Assembly (NCBI GenBank): GCA_037178675.1
Contig: JAYMGJ010000688.1
Coordinates: 1-37,723, forward strand
DNA: 37,723 nt
Direction of reading: 5' to 3'
Source of the DNA: Scleroderma bovista
Lineage: Eukaryota > Basidiomycota > Agaricomycetes > Boletales > Sclerodermataceae
The notes under the pieces were generated by a model. It saw only the letters and a program-made list of their open reading frames with translations. It was not told the DNA's origin and made no database searches. Of this stretch, positions 1 to 10,583 are shown piece after piece (the first letter of the stretch is position 1; the number at the start of each line of letters is the position of its first letter). A program made the translations under genes and the position numbers.

Positions 1-1512
1 AGGTTTGGGTTGCGGACGGTTATCTGGACAAGTTAAAAAGAAGTCAACTCACTCGGACACAAAAAAAAACGAAGCACATACCACGTTCATTGACGACGGG
101 CCTGTTCTCGACGTTCTTCGTACGAACGGCAAAACTAAGATGCAGGTCAGTTGACAAGTCTTGCAGGTCAAAGGAAAACCGCACTTAAGAGTATTCAGGG
201 TATCTTGCCTGAACCTAGTGCCAGGAGCTATATTACATATTAACAGTCCAACAGAGGATCCCCCCAGGGCATCTTGTAGAATACGGGTAAGTTTGGAATT
301 GCGATATGGGATGCGGGACTGATCACATTCATGACTTCACAGAAAAGAGTATACTGATGGAATACCCACCGCTCCCTGGTTGAGGGCATGAACAACCTGA
401 CCCAGAACACTCAGGCTCTTGTTGATGGCGGCTGATTCCGCCATACGGGTGGAATCGTTGCCAGTGAGTTTGTTGTTCTCGGAACCAGCTAGATCAACGA
501 GGTTCATTTTACCTGTGAGAGCTTGCCGTGGATCAGAACAAATGTACATTTCAATACGATGGACTCACTCCTCTGCGCAGTTGAATCGGTCATCATTACT
601 TCAAGAGTAAGAACTGCGTGGGATCGCGAAGAGGTGCGATTAAGATTCGTTGCGCCGACTGAACGATGACGAGATGCTTGTCTATGTTGAGACATATTTA
701 AACAACGGGAAAGGGTCAGCAAGTCTGACGCACGAATAAATTCTGTCGAACTCTTCCATTGATTGTATAGGGAATGATGTCAAATTTGCCACGAATACCT
801 GGCCGGCATCGTTCTCCCGCACGGGGAGCTTCGGCGCCTGAAATGAACCAATTATTGTGGCGCCTTGGGGAAGCAAGGGAAATAACTTACAGTCTCACGA
901 TTGACGAGGAGATCGTAAACCTCGTCCTTGTAAATTTCCATGTAAGAAACAGATAATTCGACGCTAGAACGTTGGAGGGAAGACTTTTGTTCAAACATGG
1001 CCTTCAGGGCACAGTTATGCATGGAGGAAGCGTGAACAAGTATGTAAACAAACCTCCACAACTCGCGGGATAACTCCAGGTTGGGCTTTGGTTCCTTGCA
1101 TTGTGTGGGTCTTGCCAGAGGATGTGACACCATATGCGAATATAGTCACTGTCTGAAGACAATAAGTCGAATGTGTTATCAGGTCGTTTTCGATAAAAGA
1201 GACACGCACCACTCCACTATAGACAACGTCAATAAGTGGTCGAACATCACGCTCGAAAATGTCTTCTTGTGTTGAATTCTGGTCATAGCATGACGAAAGT
1301 CTGTGGCAACAAACATGGTCCAGAGTTAAGGACAAGTGAGACATTACAGGGACATACGGAAAATTGAATATCTGTGATACATCACGCGGGTTTGGGACAC
1401 TGATGCAAGACGGGCCCCCTGATGTATGCGCGACCTGGATACCTTCGTCATCAATTTCGTGCTCCAGCCGTGGTCGGACGCGGGCTGCTATCTTGATCTT
1501 GTGGGATGCCAT
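1..1512 (-). CDS. Kinesin motor-domain protein, 3' end outside window
   Basis: N-terminal kinesin motor domain, an ATP-driven microtubule motor. I resolve ten exons: 1358-1512, 1210-1300, 1054-1152, 891-1001, 734-837, 569-681, 370-512, 185-318, 82-134 and 1-23. All introns are GT..AG, 50-58 nt, and keep phase across 342 codons. The start is the ATG at 1512, a few residues before the first motor strand ([11 protein letters not shown]). Visible motifs are the P-loop [10 protein letters not shown], switch I NRTSSRSH, switch [10 protein letters not shown], the helix around [18 protein letters not shown], the [19 protein letters not shown] block, and a neck-proximal [12 protein letters not shown]. 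The stalk and tail are outside the window, so the class is uncertain; the P-loop and short N-terminus suggest a KIF22/CENP-E-like N-kinesin, which is inference. It is divergent from the F-box gene at 2167. All core nucleotide-binding motifs look intact. Confidence 0.93.
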
Positions 1513-2166
1513 GAAAGAAATCTTGAATTATGAAGACGTTGTACGTGCGAAGTCGTAGCTATGATGCAAATGTATGTACGGTAGTTGAGTTGGTCTAGCA
1601 AAGTCAGAGCTAAAATAGCTACCGTTCTTTGTTGTGTAACCTACCAATGTCTGACGAGCTTCTGCCTTCTGGATGCCTTGGCTGGGTGTAATGAAATAAG
1701 TACGAACAGCGTCAGTGAATGGCGATGAGACAAAGTCGCGACGACGTCGAGAGTCAACTGGAACGCGTCAGGTCACGTGGTCGCGTGCCTTGACGCCGAG
1801 TTCTGGTATTGGTAGACTAGATTACTACGGACTCCGCAACCTATTGGATCATTGAAGAGTGGAAGCACGAAGCTTGGACCACCATCTGGCACTGGTGAAC
1901 TTCAAAGGCCCATGAACTTGCATGGTACATAGCGTTCAATTTGCCTCTCCAGACCGGAAGACAAGTCGCATCTAAAGCACAGCGGCGGAGAATATGTAGT
2001 TGACAATGACAGGGTGCCACTGTCAGGACAAAGCAACAACATGTGGACTAACATTTATCAGCTAGGATCGGTTCTTCCTTTCACAACCAGTCTGCAGGTT
2101 CCAACGGGTTCGTTGCGCCACTCCTTTGCTCACTCCGTGTTGCTGATGACTCTTAGCGAGGCGACC
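1513..2166. other. Intergenic region between divergent genes
   Basis: About 650 bases between the kinesin start and the F-box start. It should hold both promoters. The reading frame of the F-box gene is open back to an ATG at 2014, but that extension is not judged coding (see that entry). I see no clear TATA box, repeat or RNA gene. Confidence 0.5.
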
Positions 2167-3696
2167 ATGGGCGAATTAGCAGAAGCACAAGCTGAACTAG
2201 CGCGCCTGCAGTGCGCAGAGCTGGATCTTCTCGCACAGCTTTCCGACATCCGCACTGCAGCTGAAGTACAAAGGCGTAAAATCGCTCTCTTACTCGAGAT
2301 ACCACCAGTGCCACAATCCAACGATATCACCCGTCGCCTTCCCGCTGAGCTGCTCTCTCGGGTCCTTGGCTTTGCACTCCACGCGCCTGTCTCTAAGCGT
2401 CATGCCATGCACCATGACAGGAAAATGGAATTGGCGAGCGTATCTCGACGATGGAAAGATACCATCCTTAATGATCCACACCTCTGGACAGCGATCTTCG
2501 TGAGGGCAACTTGGAGTTTACCCCTTGTGAAGGCGTATCTGACAAGGAGTCGTGATTGTCTTCTCGACATCGAAGTTTACCCGTGGACATTTCACCGATA
2601 CTCTGAATCTCAAACCACACTCCTCGAAATTTTCAACATTGTGCTTGCCCATGCCCGTCGTTGGAGGAGCATCATGGTCGGCAGTGGTCCGCTGAACCTG
2701 GACGGAGTGGCTACTGCGTCATTTCCGACTCTTGTGCGCATCGAGCTACATGATGATACAGTTAATCGTTTCATGCCGTATCTTGACCCTGCTCGACTAC
2801 CGGCCCTTCGACATCTAGAGCTCAGAAGTGGGGTTTTAGATGAAACTCCGTCAATGGAAAATACATTTATCAACCTTATGTTGGCGTTCAGCGAACGTCC
2901 TTCCAGACTTCCATTGCGACTCAAGAAGCTTTCATCTCTGACGTTAACGTCGCTCTTGCTTTCCGGCAATGTTGACACCTCCTCAGTGCGACCAGACAGC
3001 GTCCGTCTGCCACTCCTCGAAAAGCTTACTTTGAAGGTTTCCCGGGTGAAGGAATTACTCGAAGCATTCGTGGCTCCAAAGCTGGAATACCTGGATTGTT
3101 TTAGCTGCAAGGAGTCGCGTTCTCCGTCTGTCGTGTTCGGTGGTATCCAGTCGAAATATACCGGTGTTCGTCAGCTCTCCTTCCACCTTTACGGCCCTCC
3201 CGATGACCTCCCCTACGATGAAGTCGAGTTTGCTTGTATGACGTTTCCAAATGTTCACCATGTGGTAATCCCTCCTAGCGACATTACTCCTATTTTCTTC
3301 CTTCTCGGCTTCTCTGAGTGCCCCGCGGACAATTGGGAGCAGCTGGAAAGTCTGACTGTCACTGGGGGGACGCTCGATCAGGACACGGTGGGGGATGATT
3401 TTCAGCGATTCCTCAAAAGAAGGCAACGGAAGGGACGGCAGGTTACTGTGAAGTTTTCCACGATGAACTTGACACCAAGATCCGCAGTTCGCGAGGTGTA
3501 TATGCAACTTTACAAGTACTGTTCCCTGGAAATGGAAGACATTACTGTGTCACTGCCAATGTGTCTCTCTTTGAAAACAGGTTGTCCAGCACGAGTGGTG
3601 CGTACCTTTCCCTGGACTAGCTCACACCATTCTGAAAAGGATTTAGAAAGTAGAAACCACTCGCCTTGTGGAGGATATGGGTTCGGTGGTCTTTGA
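2167..3696 (+). CDS. F-box protein with leucine-rich C-terminal region
   Basis: Single-exon gene of 509 codons. F-box proteins are substrate receptors of SCF ubiquitin ligases; the target here is unknown. Order: a heptad-like N-terminal helix (MGELAEAQAELARLQ...), an F-box near residues 55-105 (RRLPAELLSRVLGFA, then ELASVSRRWKDTILNDPHLW), then about 350 residues of irregular leucine-rich repeats (PALRHLELRSG, LPLLEKLTLKVSR, LEYLDCFSC). This layout is typical of expanded mushroom F-box families. The frame is open upstream to an ATG at 2014, with other ATGs at 2041 and 2146. I chose 2167 because the decayed paralogue at 5507-6177 begins MDELSQTPAELALLEEQ, which aligns from this Met. The last 40 residues resemble no repeat and may be poorly conserved. 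No intron is needed. Confidence 0.82.
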   Translation: MGELAEAQAELARLQCAELDLLAQLSDIRTAAEVQRRKIALLLEIPPVPQSNDITRRLPAELLSRVLGFALHAPVSKRHAMHHDRKMELASVSRRWKDTILNDPHLWTAIFVRATWSLPLVKAYLTRSRDCLLDIEVYPWTFHRYSESQTTLLEIFNIVLAHARRWRSIMVGSGPLNLDGVATASFPTLVRIELHDDTVNRFMPYLDPARLPALRHLELRSGVLDETPSMENTFINLMLAFSERPSRLPLRLKKLSSLTLTSLLLSGNVDTSSVRPDSVRLPLLEKLTLKVSRVKELLEAFVAPKLEYLDCFSCKESRSPSVVFGGIQSKYTGVRQLSFHLYGPPDDLPYDEVEFACMTFPNVHHVVIPPSDITPIFFLLGFSECPADNWEQLESLTVTGGTLDQDTVGDDFQRFLKRRQRKGRQVTVKFSTMNLTPRSAVREVYMQLYKYCSLEMEDITVSLPMCLSLKTGCPARVVRTFPWTSSHHSEKDLESRNHSPCGGYGFGGL

Positions 3697-3914
3697 GTCG
3701 AAGGGAGAACAAGTGTAGTCTTGGGGGGAATGCATAATGCAATTATCTGTCTAGTGTAGGTTTAGATCTAGTAACACCGACTTCAGTATGAATGGTGTTC
3801 TTTCTAACCACCGACAAGGTGCCTGTCAAGAAAATCCTATCTTGGGTCACATTGCATCATCGTATTCCGCTTCTCCTCTGCGGCTTGCTTACCTTCATCC
3901 CACCTCCTGGTGCA

Positions 3915-4994
3915 ATGGCCTGGCGATGTACTGGAAGAACGAACGCTGAACTCATCAGCAACTTGGCGAGACAAGGAATAATCTCTTCAGACTGTGTCGC
4001 AGCTGTAGGCGTCGTCATAGCCTTACACTGTTTGATTAGCGATTGATGTCTTTACATATGATAGGCGATGTCGAAAGTGGACCGTGCAAGCTACGTTACT
4101 CATCCATCTGATGCATATCAAGATTCACCTCAGTTGCGTCTATTTCTTGCCCGGCCTTGTTTCCCCCTGACATCGTACTAGACCGATTGGCCATGGAGCG
4201 ACTATCTCAGCGCCACATATGGTGTGCATGCACTCCTGAATTGATTCTTCCCACTCATGCAGTTCCATCCCATGCGTAGCACGCATATGCTGTAGAACAC
4301 CTCCTTCCCTATCTTAATCCTGGTGCGAAAGTGCTGGACGTCGGTAGTGGTTCTGGATATCTCTGCGCCGTCCTCCACCACTTGGTCTCGCCGCCTCCTT
4401 CCCCCACCCAGCCACAGCCTCCTCAGGGTAAAGTCATCGGCGTGGACCACATACCGGAGCTCGTGGAGTGGTCCAAGAAGAACCTCGAGAAAGACGGCCT
4501 CGGTCCTGCCTTGGGAGATGGCAGAATCGAAATGATCACTGGAGATGGTAGACAGGGTGGGTTGTCACCTTGTTTGGTCCTACGGCGTGCTTACATCCCT
4601 TCTCGCTGATGCAGGCTACCCTGCTAGTGGTGAGTACCGATGTGTTTTCTATGCCGCAGTTGGTCGTGATTCCTGTAGGCCCATATGATGCTATTCATGT
4701 CGGCGCTGCTTCTCCATCACTCCCTCAAGCCCTCGTCGACCAGCTCAAAGCCCCTGGGAAAATGTTTATTCCCGTCGGTGTTTACTCACAGGCCATATGG
4801 GAAGTCGAGAAAACCGCTACGGGCGAAGTCAAGAAGCGGCGTGTCATGGATGTCATGGTGAGTCCGTCGTGAGTGGGCGTTTGCAATGGAATTCTGAGCA
4901 GTATTTTTTCCCGCAACATGCCTCTTTCCATGCATTTGCGGGACGACAGTATGTTCCCCTGACTGAGCCTGAAAAGCAGAAGAAGGGATATTAA
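3915..4994 (+). CDS. Protein-L-isoaspartate O-methyltransferase
   Basis: Methylates L-isoaspartyl residues in damaged proteins using S-adenosylmethionine, starting their repair; normally cytosolic. Seven exons: 3915-4004, 4065-4132, 4182-4221, 4280-4556, 4615-4629, 4679-4857 and 4950-4994, giving 237 aa, the usual length for this family. Family landmarks are the N-terminus MAWRCTGRTNAELISNLAR, the substrate loop GHGATISAPHMHAYAVEHL, SAM motif I VLDVGSGSGYL, the acidic post-motif VIGVDHIPEL, GDGRQGYPASGPYDAIHVGA, and PGKMFIPVG. The start at 3915 is set by the conserved MAWRC beginning. Exon 5 is only 15 nt (YPASG), but it is required to keep the motif and the phase. The last intron is longer (92 nt), and the final exon ends YVPLTEPEKQKKGY. 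No disruption seen. I leave the symbol blank because naming differs between fungi. Confidence 0.95.
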
Positions 4995-5506
4995 GATTAA
5001 GATTGCCTGAATGTATGCTTTCCTTCTTCTCTGTGATAAGTCACCAGTGTATTTCAATGGTTTGATCACGCATGTATTCCTGGACGCTGTAAGCGTTCCA
5101 GGTTTATAAAGCACGTTTGTCGTGTCTGTTTTCTCTGCGCCGGTTTCACCACTCGGGCCGTCTTTCCATCAGTAGGGGTAGGTTGATTTGATTGGGGTGT
5201 TGTTTCTGCAGAGACGTCAGCTACAGCTGCTCCGTTAGAATTCATTTTAAAAGCGCCCCTATCACCTTCCATGTTACAAGATCTTGTCACCCTAGCACCA
5301 CAGCCACCACATTTGACTTACAGAGTTGAGTCACTTGCGCTGGAGTTAATTAGTCCACGTCAGAGATGGGAAGTGAATGCTGTTTGGTTGGAGCGAGAAT
5401 GCTATGGATGCCGAAAGTGAAAGATTCGTCAATGTCTGCGTTGGAATCAGGTATGTGAATGACGTATAGTTCACGCGGCCGCCATAGAAATCCAGCTTGA
5501 GGGTTT
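4995..5506. other. Intergenic region
   Basis: Short 3' flank of the methyltransferase and spacer before the F-box relic. It contains one weak minus-strand frame, listed separately. No RNA gene or repeat recognised. Confidence 0.4.
5066..5245 (-). CDS. Possible small hypothetical protein
   Basis: A 59-codon minus-strand frame starting at the ATG at 5245; an upstream ATG at 5290 would give 74 aa. The product is rich in Ser, Thr, Pro and Gln at the N-terminus and basic in the middle (VVKPAQRKQTRQTC). I recognise no domain, signal peptide or membrane segment. It lies tail to tail with the methyltransferase. It may be a chance frame, part of a UTR, or a leftover gene end. Listed only because it is the one frame here with a non-random look. 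Confidence 0.18.
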   Translation of the reverse strand: MNSNGAAVADVSAETTPQSNQPTPTDGKTARVVKPAQRKQTRQTCFINLERLQRPGIHA

Positions 5507-6177
5507 TTAATACAGTGACCGGTGGAAAATCAGTGTGATCAGCAATGAACTCTTCGAGTTCCAGATAAGTTCAATGGCTGGGGCACGGGCTGGGGAAAGG
5601 AAGCCAGGGGAAGCGTTACAATGCGGGATTGCAGCGTATTTGAGAGAGGAAGTGATTGATCCTCTTGATGATAAATTCTGCGAGTGTCGTAAAACCAGAG
5701 GACGGTCGTCTTCCTCATCGTCGTCGACATGAACAATTGACAGGCTTTTCCAGCGATGCCAAGGAGCCAACAATGTCTAGGGATGGGACAAGTGCAAGAT
5801 GCCTGGATCGGGACCACAATGGAGTCTCAATGACAATGTCAAGAAGTGTTCCACGACTCTGTGCCAGATGTGTCATAAAGAAGATAGTAGTCCAGAGGCT
5901 GGGACTGTCCAAGATGATGTTCTCCAAACGCCGACATACACCAGCCAATTGATACTTCCTTCGGGATGGTAAGCACGGACATCAAGGTCGAGGATGGATA
6001 GTAATATATATCTCGGTTGGAAGGAGATTGAATGCGGTTGGTCTTGTTCGAATGAGTTCGTCTACCTTGGCTCGCTACGTGGCCACGGCGGCGCGGACGT
6101 GCAAGAGCTCATAGGAGCCGTCGCGCTTGTTCCTCCAGTAGGGCCAATTCAGCTGGTGTCTGTGAAAGCTCGTCCAT
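5507..6177 (-). pseudogene. F-box protein relic
   Basis: Remnant of an F-box gene similar to the one at 2167. Reading down from the ATG at 6177, the first codons (MDELSQTPAELALLEEQARRLL) match that gene's N-terminus, then a stop interrupts the frame. Further down, in another frame, WLAGVCRRLENIILDSPSLWTTIFF matches the helix that ends the F-box and the following strand, and TLLDIVIETPLW matches the first leucine-rich repeat. Later sequence degrades into short frames. The F-box core helix between these pieces is not readable. Stops, frame changes and truncation (about 670 bp against 1530 bp) argue for a pseudogene rather than an intron-split gene: I find no introns that restore it. Confidence 0.7.
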
Positions 6178-7066
6178 GATATTGATCAAACACCAACCAA
6201 CGTTGGTAGCAACTGTGATTGCCATGGATGCGGTCAGCATCCTGAAGCTGGACTTTCAGTAGCAAACAGAACCTCTGAGAGTTTACTCTTGTGACTGGTA
6301 GTAGTTCTTATCTTGGCTGTGGGTGCCACTAGCATAGAAGGAACGACTCCATTTGATCTCTGGAAGTACATACAGTAGTACAGTCAATGGACAGTCTTCT
6401 AACCCCCACCACACCTTGATAGGGACAGAAGCTTGCCATCGTGGCTAAGTAGAAAAGCAGCTCGGACGGTTGGTACGATGTACACTGAGACACGATGACA
6501 CATTGGGAGCGTCACCGCCGCCATGTTCAGCCGGACACAACGGATGAGAGAGCAGAGAGCAAATGATGGAACAACCACAACCGGTGGACGAACGCACATC
6601 GCAGCTCGCCTTGGTGAACTCCAACGATACCCTGATACATGCAAAAGTTGCCCATGTTGGTCGAAAGGAAGAAAAGATGCCTCTGGCCTGACGACGGTCG
6701 GCCATTCCGCCTATCATGCCAGATGCGGCGAGCTCTGTCAGCAAAGCGCAAACGACGGACGATTTGAACGGTTGCACAGCATGACGGGGCGGTGACGCAG
6801 CTTGGTGAGAAGAAAGAAAGGAGGGTGTGAGGACGGTCGAACGACGTCAAAGACAGAGGATGCGTGGTCTGTTAGTAAGGTGTAAACGATGCATTGATGA
6901 ACGACGATCCATGGAATGAACGTTTGAACGGCTGCACAGCATGACGGACAGCTACTAACGCTACTTCGGCGTAGTAAGTGGCCAGCTAAATCAAATCAAA
7001 CTCCACTATGTGCTAGGATCGCCGTTTTCAAGCAACGACCATCTTGTGCGGGTTGTCTACTTCTCA
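6178..7066. other. Intergenic region with a short direct repeat
   Basis: About 890 bases with overlapping small frames on both strands, none resembling a protein. A 22-28 bp direct repeat (core TTGAACGGCTGCACAGCATG, one difference) occurs at 6763-6787 and 6923-6947. The region should include the promoter of the F-box gene at 7067. Confidence 0.5.
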
Positions 7067-10000
7067 ATGGCCAACCCAAAGAAAAAGCAGAAAAGAACAG
7101 TTTCAGACTCCAACAGTGGTAGCTTATTTTGTTTCGCCGGGTATTCATTTTCTGAATTCTCTGCAGCTTCGCCTTCGACGTTGACCCTAACATGTCTCCC
7201 ACTTGAGCTCCTCAGTGAAGTTCTCCTCTACACATGTTCTCCATCGACTGTGCTCTCAGTCTCGCGCACTTGCTCATACCTTTATCGCACTCTCGTTCTC
7301 AACCCTACCGCATCATTTATCTGGCGAGGTGTTCGGACTACCTGTAAACCCCGGCCCCTTCCGTCCCCAACAAGTGCATGGAAAGGAACAGAAGCGGAAT
7401 ACGCTGCATTTATATTCAGTAAGGGGTTGTGCGAAATCTGCAAAAAAGAAATATCGTTGTACGCGAGCTTCGCGGCGAGGGTCAGGGTATGCAATAGTGT
7501 GAGTTCATTAACTCAACTGGGTAGCCGTCGCTGATTTTGTCTGTGAGCACAGTACGCGTGCCGGAAGAAATTCTTAGTGTCAGTTCATTGTTTTCTTATT
7601 CTCTACCTTGCACATATTCACGTGCTTTCATACCCGGCACGTCGTTGCTTGCGACGTGGTTTTGAACCCAACCACAGTCACAATCTTATCGACGTCACGA
7701 CAAACATTCAGACAGCGGAACACCCGATCTGGCTCCCCTGTATTGAGAGCACGCGATGTTTCTGTGCGATGTCTCCCCTCCTGATATTCATTGTGGATGA
7801 CTTATAGTTTCTCCTATATCTTTCCATCAACAACCTTTTCTGTGTCCAGCTCCCACCTCTTATGTTCATTCCAACTGTAAGGTCGTCCTTCCCATAATGT
7901 GTTATGCAATTAATTTCCTTCTCCGTTGTTCCTTGGATTTGGCTCATTTGTATATCAACAGGGCCCGAAAATGGGACCGTGTTGCTCCGTAAATCAGAGT
8001 GGGAGAAAAGCAAGAGTGAATGGAACGTATATGTCGCTGCCGAAGCGAGCGCCAAGACAGGCAGGGAAACTCAAGTTCTGAATGCCGCTGCTCCTGAACA
8101 ACCTCCTGCGACTACCTCTGAACAAGGAGAAAGCGCGGAGCCTGCTCTGAGAAGGGACGACATGTTAACGGTGAGTAGTGTGTAAATCGTTCCGCTTGAC
8201 TGTCGGTGGGTTTGAGAGGGACGACAAACATGCCACGCATCGAGCAGAGTCTTGTAAAACATTGCCCGATGTTCTAACATCTGGCTATTTTCTTTCAGAA
8301 ATACCGTGATAAAATCGCGAGGTTCAAAGAGATTATGAGTGTAAGCCAGCTCTTCCCATTGAAGCGCTATGACTGACATTCCTATCCGTTCGTTCGTCTT
8401 CCTTTTTTCTACAAAACAAAATGACATGGGCATGAAATCGTACTTCACCCTGACCTGCAGCTTTCTGTCCAATTGCTCGAATGGAAATACGTGTACGAAC
8501 AGACGGTGAAGGACACGAAACTTGCTAACGAGACTTGGTGCGTGTGGACGCATCGTACGACCCACATCCCTGAATATATGTTTGCAGGGCGAAAGATTTG
8601 GCTTTGCGAGAAGGGTGGAACGTCGCAGATCTCTTGTCATGTCCGGCTTACAGTGCTTTGAGCGGACATCTCACCCGCCTTATGGATGTGATGACTAATA
8701 AACGTGAGTATTTTGTGCATGTCCTTAGGCAGAAAGGATAATATCCTTAACGCCTCGTCAGTTTTCCGCCCAATTCAGCCTATTGTCGAATCACAGCTTC
8801 TTTCAATGAAGGAACATCAAGAGCGTGCAGCTGCCGAGAAGGCTTATAGGACAAGGCTAACAAGTGTCAAAAGTCTCTATGAGAGGATGAAGTCTAAAGG
8901 AGCAACAACCCTTCCGCCTCTCAGTATATTCCTCGAGCTCCCTTCTGTCCGCGCCATCAGAGGGCGACCTAATCCTGGTGCAACGCCCATGCAAAGAGAC
9001 GGGAGCCTTGGTGATTTGAATAATAATGAATTCGCCACATCCCTCATCAAGTCAGACATCTCCGCATGGGTCGATTCTGCTCGTACGGAGTTGCTGAAGG
9101 AGTTGGGCTTCCCTGACGGGTGGAAGTCTGCAAGCTCAAACAAGTTGGATCCATTATACAGAATTACAGCCAAGTTTCTTTGCACCCGATGCGTGGATGG
9201 TGGGGTAAACGAGAAAACTAAGATGCAGGGGTGCCTGGATTTTTTTGATGTCTGTGCACACGTTTGCAGGACGAAAAAGCGCAATACGGCTAGACCTGTA
9301 GGACAAAGGATAGATGAAAATGGCACACAGGAGAAAGATGGTGACAATGGTATGACGGATGTTGATGGGGAAGCTCAAGATGCTACCACAAAGAACAGGA
9401 GGAAGAGGAAGTCAAACGAGTTGGACTGGAGAGTGAGCTTGTTCAAAAGAGATGACAAGGTGCCGGCCTCCTTTCCTCTAAATCCAGTGCCTGATGGTTG
9501 AAACTATTTCTGCAGGCGATTGCTCTTATTGATTGCGTCCTTCACAAGCTTGGGTTATCTGCGGAGTACCCGCACACGATATTCTTTGTCGAAACGTTGG
9601 CACGCAGAATTCGGTGCCTGTCTTGCAAAAGCCGTGTAGTCATGGATTTTCAAAATGCTGTAAGTTTGTCATTTGTAGTTCTTTTAGGGCTTCTTGGTCC
9701 CAGAATATACAGATCGGCCACTGTCACCGCCATGAGTCAATGCAGATCCTAATACTTCCATCTGGCGCGGATACGTCGGCATTCGAGCCAGGCTTATCTT
9801 CTCGTCTTCTCAATAAGAAAGCCTTGACACGCGAGATCGTCAATGAAGCAAACTACGGTTGCAGCCACTGTGTGAAGATCGGCGAAGACGATGCTTCCGG
9901 AAAGGCAGGGGTCAAGCCAATGACAGGGAATGGATTGAGGTCTCACCTTAAAGAAAAGTGAGTTGTTAATCGCTTTCATTGTATTTAGTCACTTCCTTCT

Positions 10001-10164
10001 TTTGTTTATATTCTGAGTGTTCTTTTGGTATACTTTTCCTGGAGCTAGTAGCTGATCCTGGATGCAGACACCAAATTAAGGACTTGCGCGATGAGGACGT
10101 TTTCTGCTTCAAGCCCGTGGATTGGTCAACCGGAACTTTCAAAGAAAACAGAAGTGGTCAGTAG
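7067..10164 (+). CDS. F-box protein with several zinc-binding Cys/His clusters
   Basis: Probable SCF substrate receptor. Thirteen exons: 7067-7118, 7167-7498, 7553-7576, 7712-7763, 7850-7876, 7962-8170, 8299-8340, 8461-8537, 8588-8703, 8762-9459, 9516-9659, 9713-9957 and 10068-10164; 704 aa, phase consistent. Order: basic start (MANPKKKQKR), F-box (TCLPLELLSEVLLYTCSPSTV...YLYRTL) near residues 20-65, a first Cys cluster (CEICKKE...CNSYACRKK), a charged helical middle, a second cluster (FLCTRC...CLDFFDVCAHVC), a third (RCLSC...GHCHRHES), and a C-terminal C2H2-like finger (GCSHC...LRSHLKEKH). A lysine-rich stretch (NRRKRKSNE) could be a nuclear signal. Exons 4-5 (7712-7876) are the least certain; the others are supported by phase and motif continuity. 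Metal binding and target are inferred. Confidence 0.78.
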
Positions 10165-10297
10165 CGGTTGAAGTCTTTGTGTATGGAGTACTTGTATACA
10201 TGATACGACCTTATGGCAAGGGAATATACAATCTTGACGCCTGAGATCATTAGAAGGCAATTAGTGGACACAAAACAAGAGGATAAAAATAAGTAGA

Positions 10298-10380
10298 AGG
10301 TCCTGCCAGGATTCGAACCTGGGTTTCGGGAATTCAGCAATGGTCAGAATCCCGAGTGATAACCGCTACACTACAAGACC
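10298..10380 (-). tRNA. tRNA-Gln (anticodon CTG) with an 11-nt intron
   Basis: The reverse strand folds as a cloverleaf: acceptor GGTCTTG with CAGGACC (one G-U pair), D arm GTG..CAC, anticodon stem CGGGA with TCCCG, and T arm CCAGG-TTCGAAT-CCTGG (internal B box). The loop reads TTCTGA, so the anticodon is CTG, glutamine. Eleven extra bases at 10333-10343 sit just after position 37, the standard place for a nuclear tRNA intron. Mature length is 71 nt plus a T discriminator. A run of five T follows on the transcribed strand, fitting RNA polymerase III termination. Confidence 0.93.
10333..10343 (-). other. Intron of tRNA-Gln
   Basis: Removing these 11 bases (CCATTGCTGAA on the transcribed strand) restores a 7-nt anticodon loop. 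The exact boundary could slide by one base because of neighbouring A/T. Confidence 0.75.
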
Positions 10381-10583
10381 ACAGCAAACCCGAAAATTTA
10401 TAGCTTTAGCAACATGAAAGACACCTTGTATGTATCAAGATATTTGCATAACAAGTGGGGAGCAATTGATGTACAAATGATAATAGCAGAAGCATACAGA
10501 AACAGGTATGACGGTGATAACCAGCACCCCAAACTACTATAAATACTTCCGGTTATTCTACATAAGAGAAATAACTTGATTCT

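Noticed and set aside
2610..3507. Two minus-strand frames of 166 and 150 codons
   Set aside because: Both are antisense to the F-box leucine-rich region and have no recognisable features.
8071..8640. 189-codon minus-strand frame
   Set aside because: It overlaps several exons and introns of the zinc F-box gene on the opposite strand and has no recognisable domain.
9181..9283. Intron inside exon 10 of the zinc F-box gene (TTTGCAG acceptor near 9270)
   Set aside because: No donor in the right phase is available, and the retained sequence encodes the second Cys cluster, which continues the conserved pattern.
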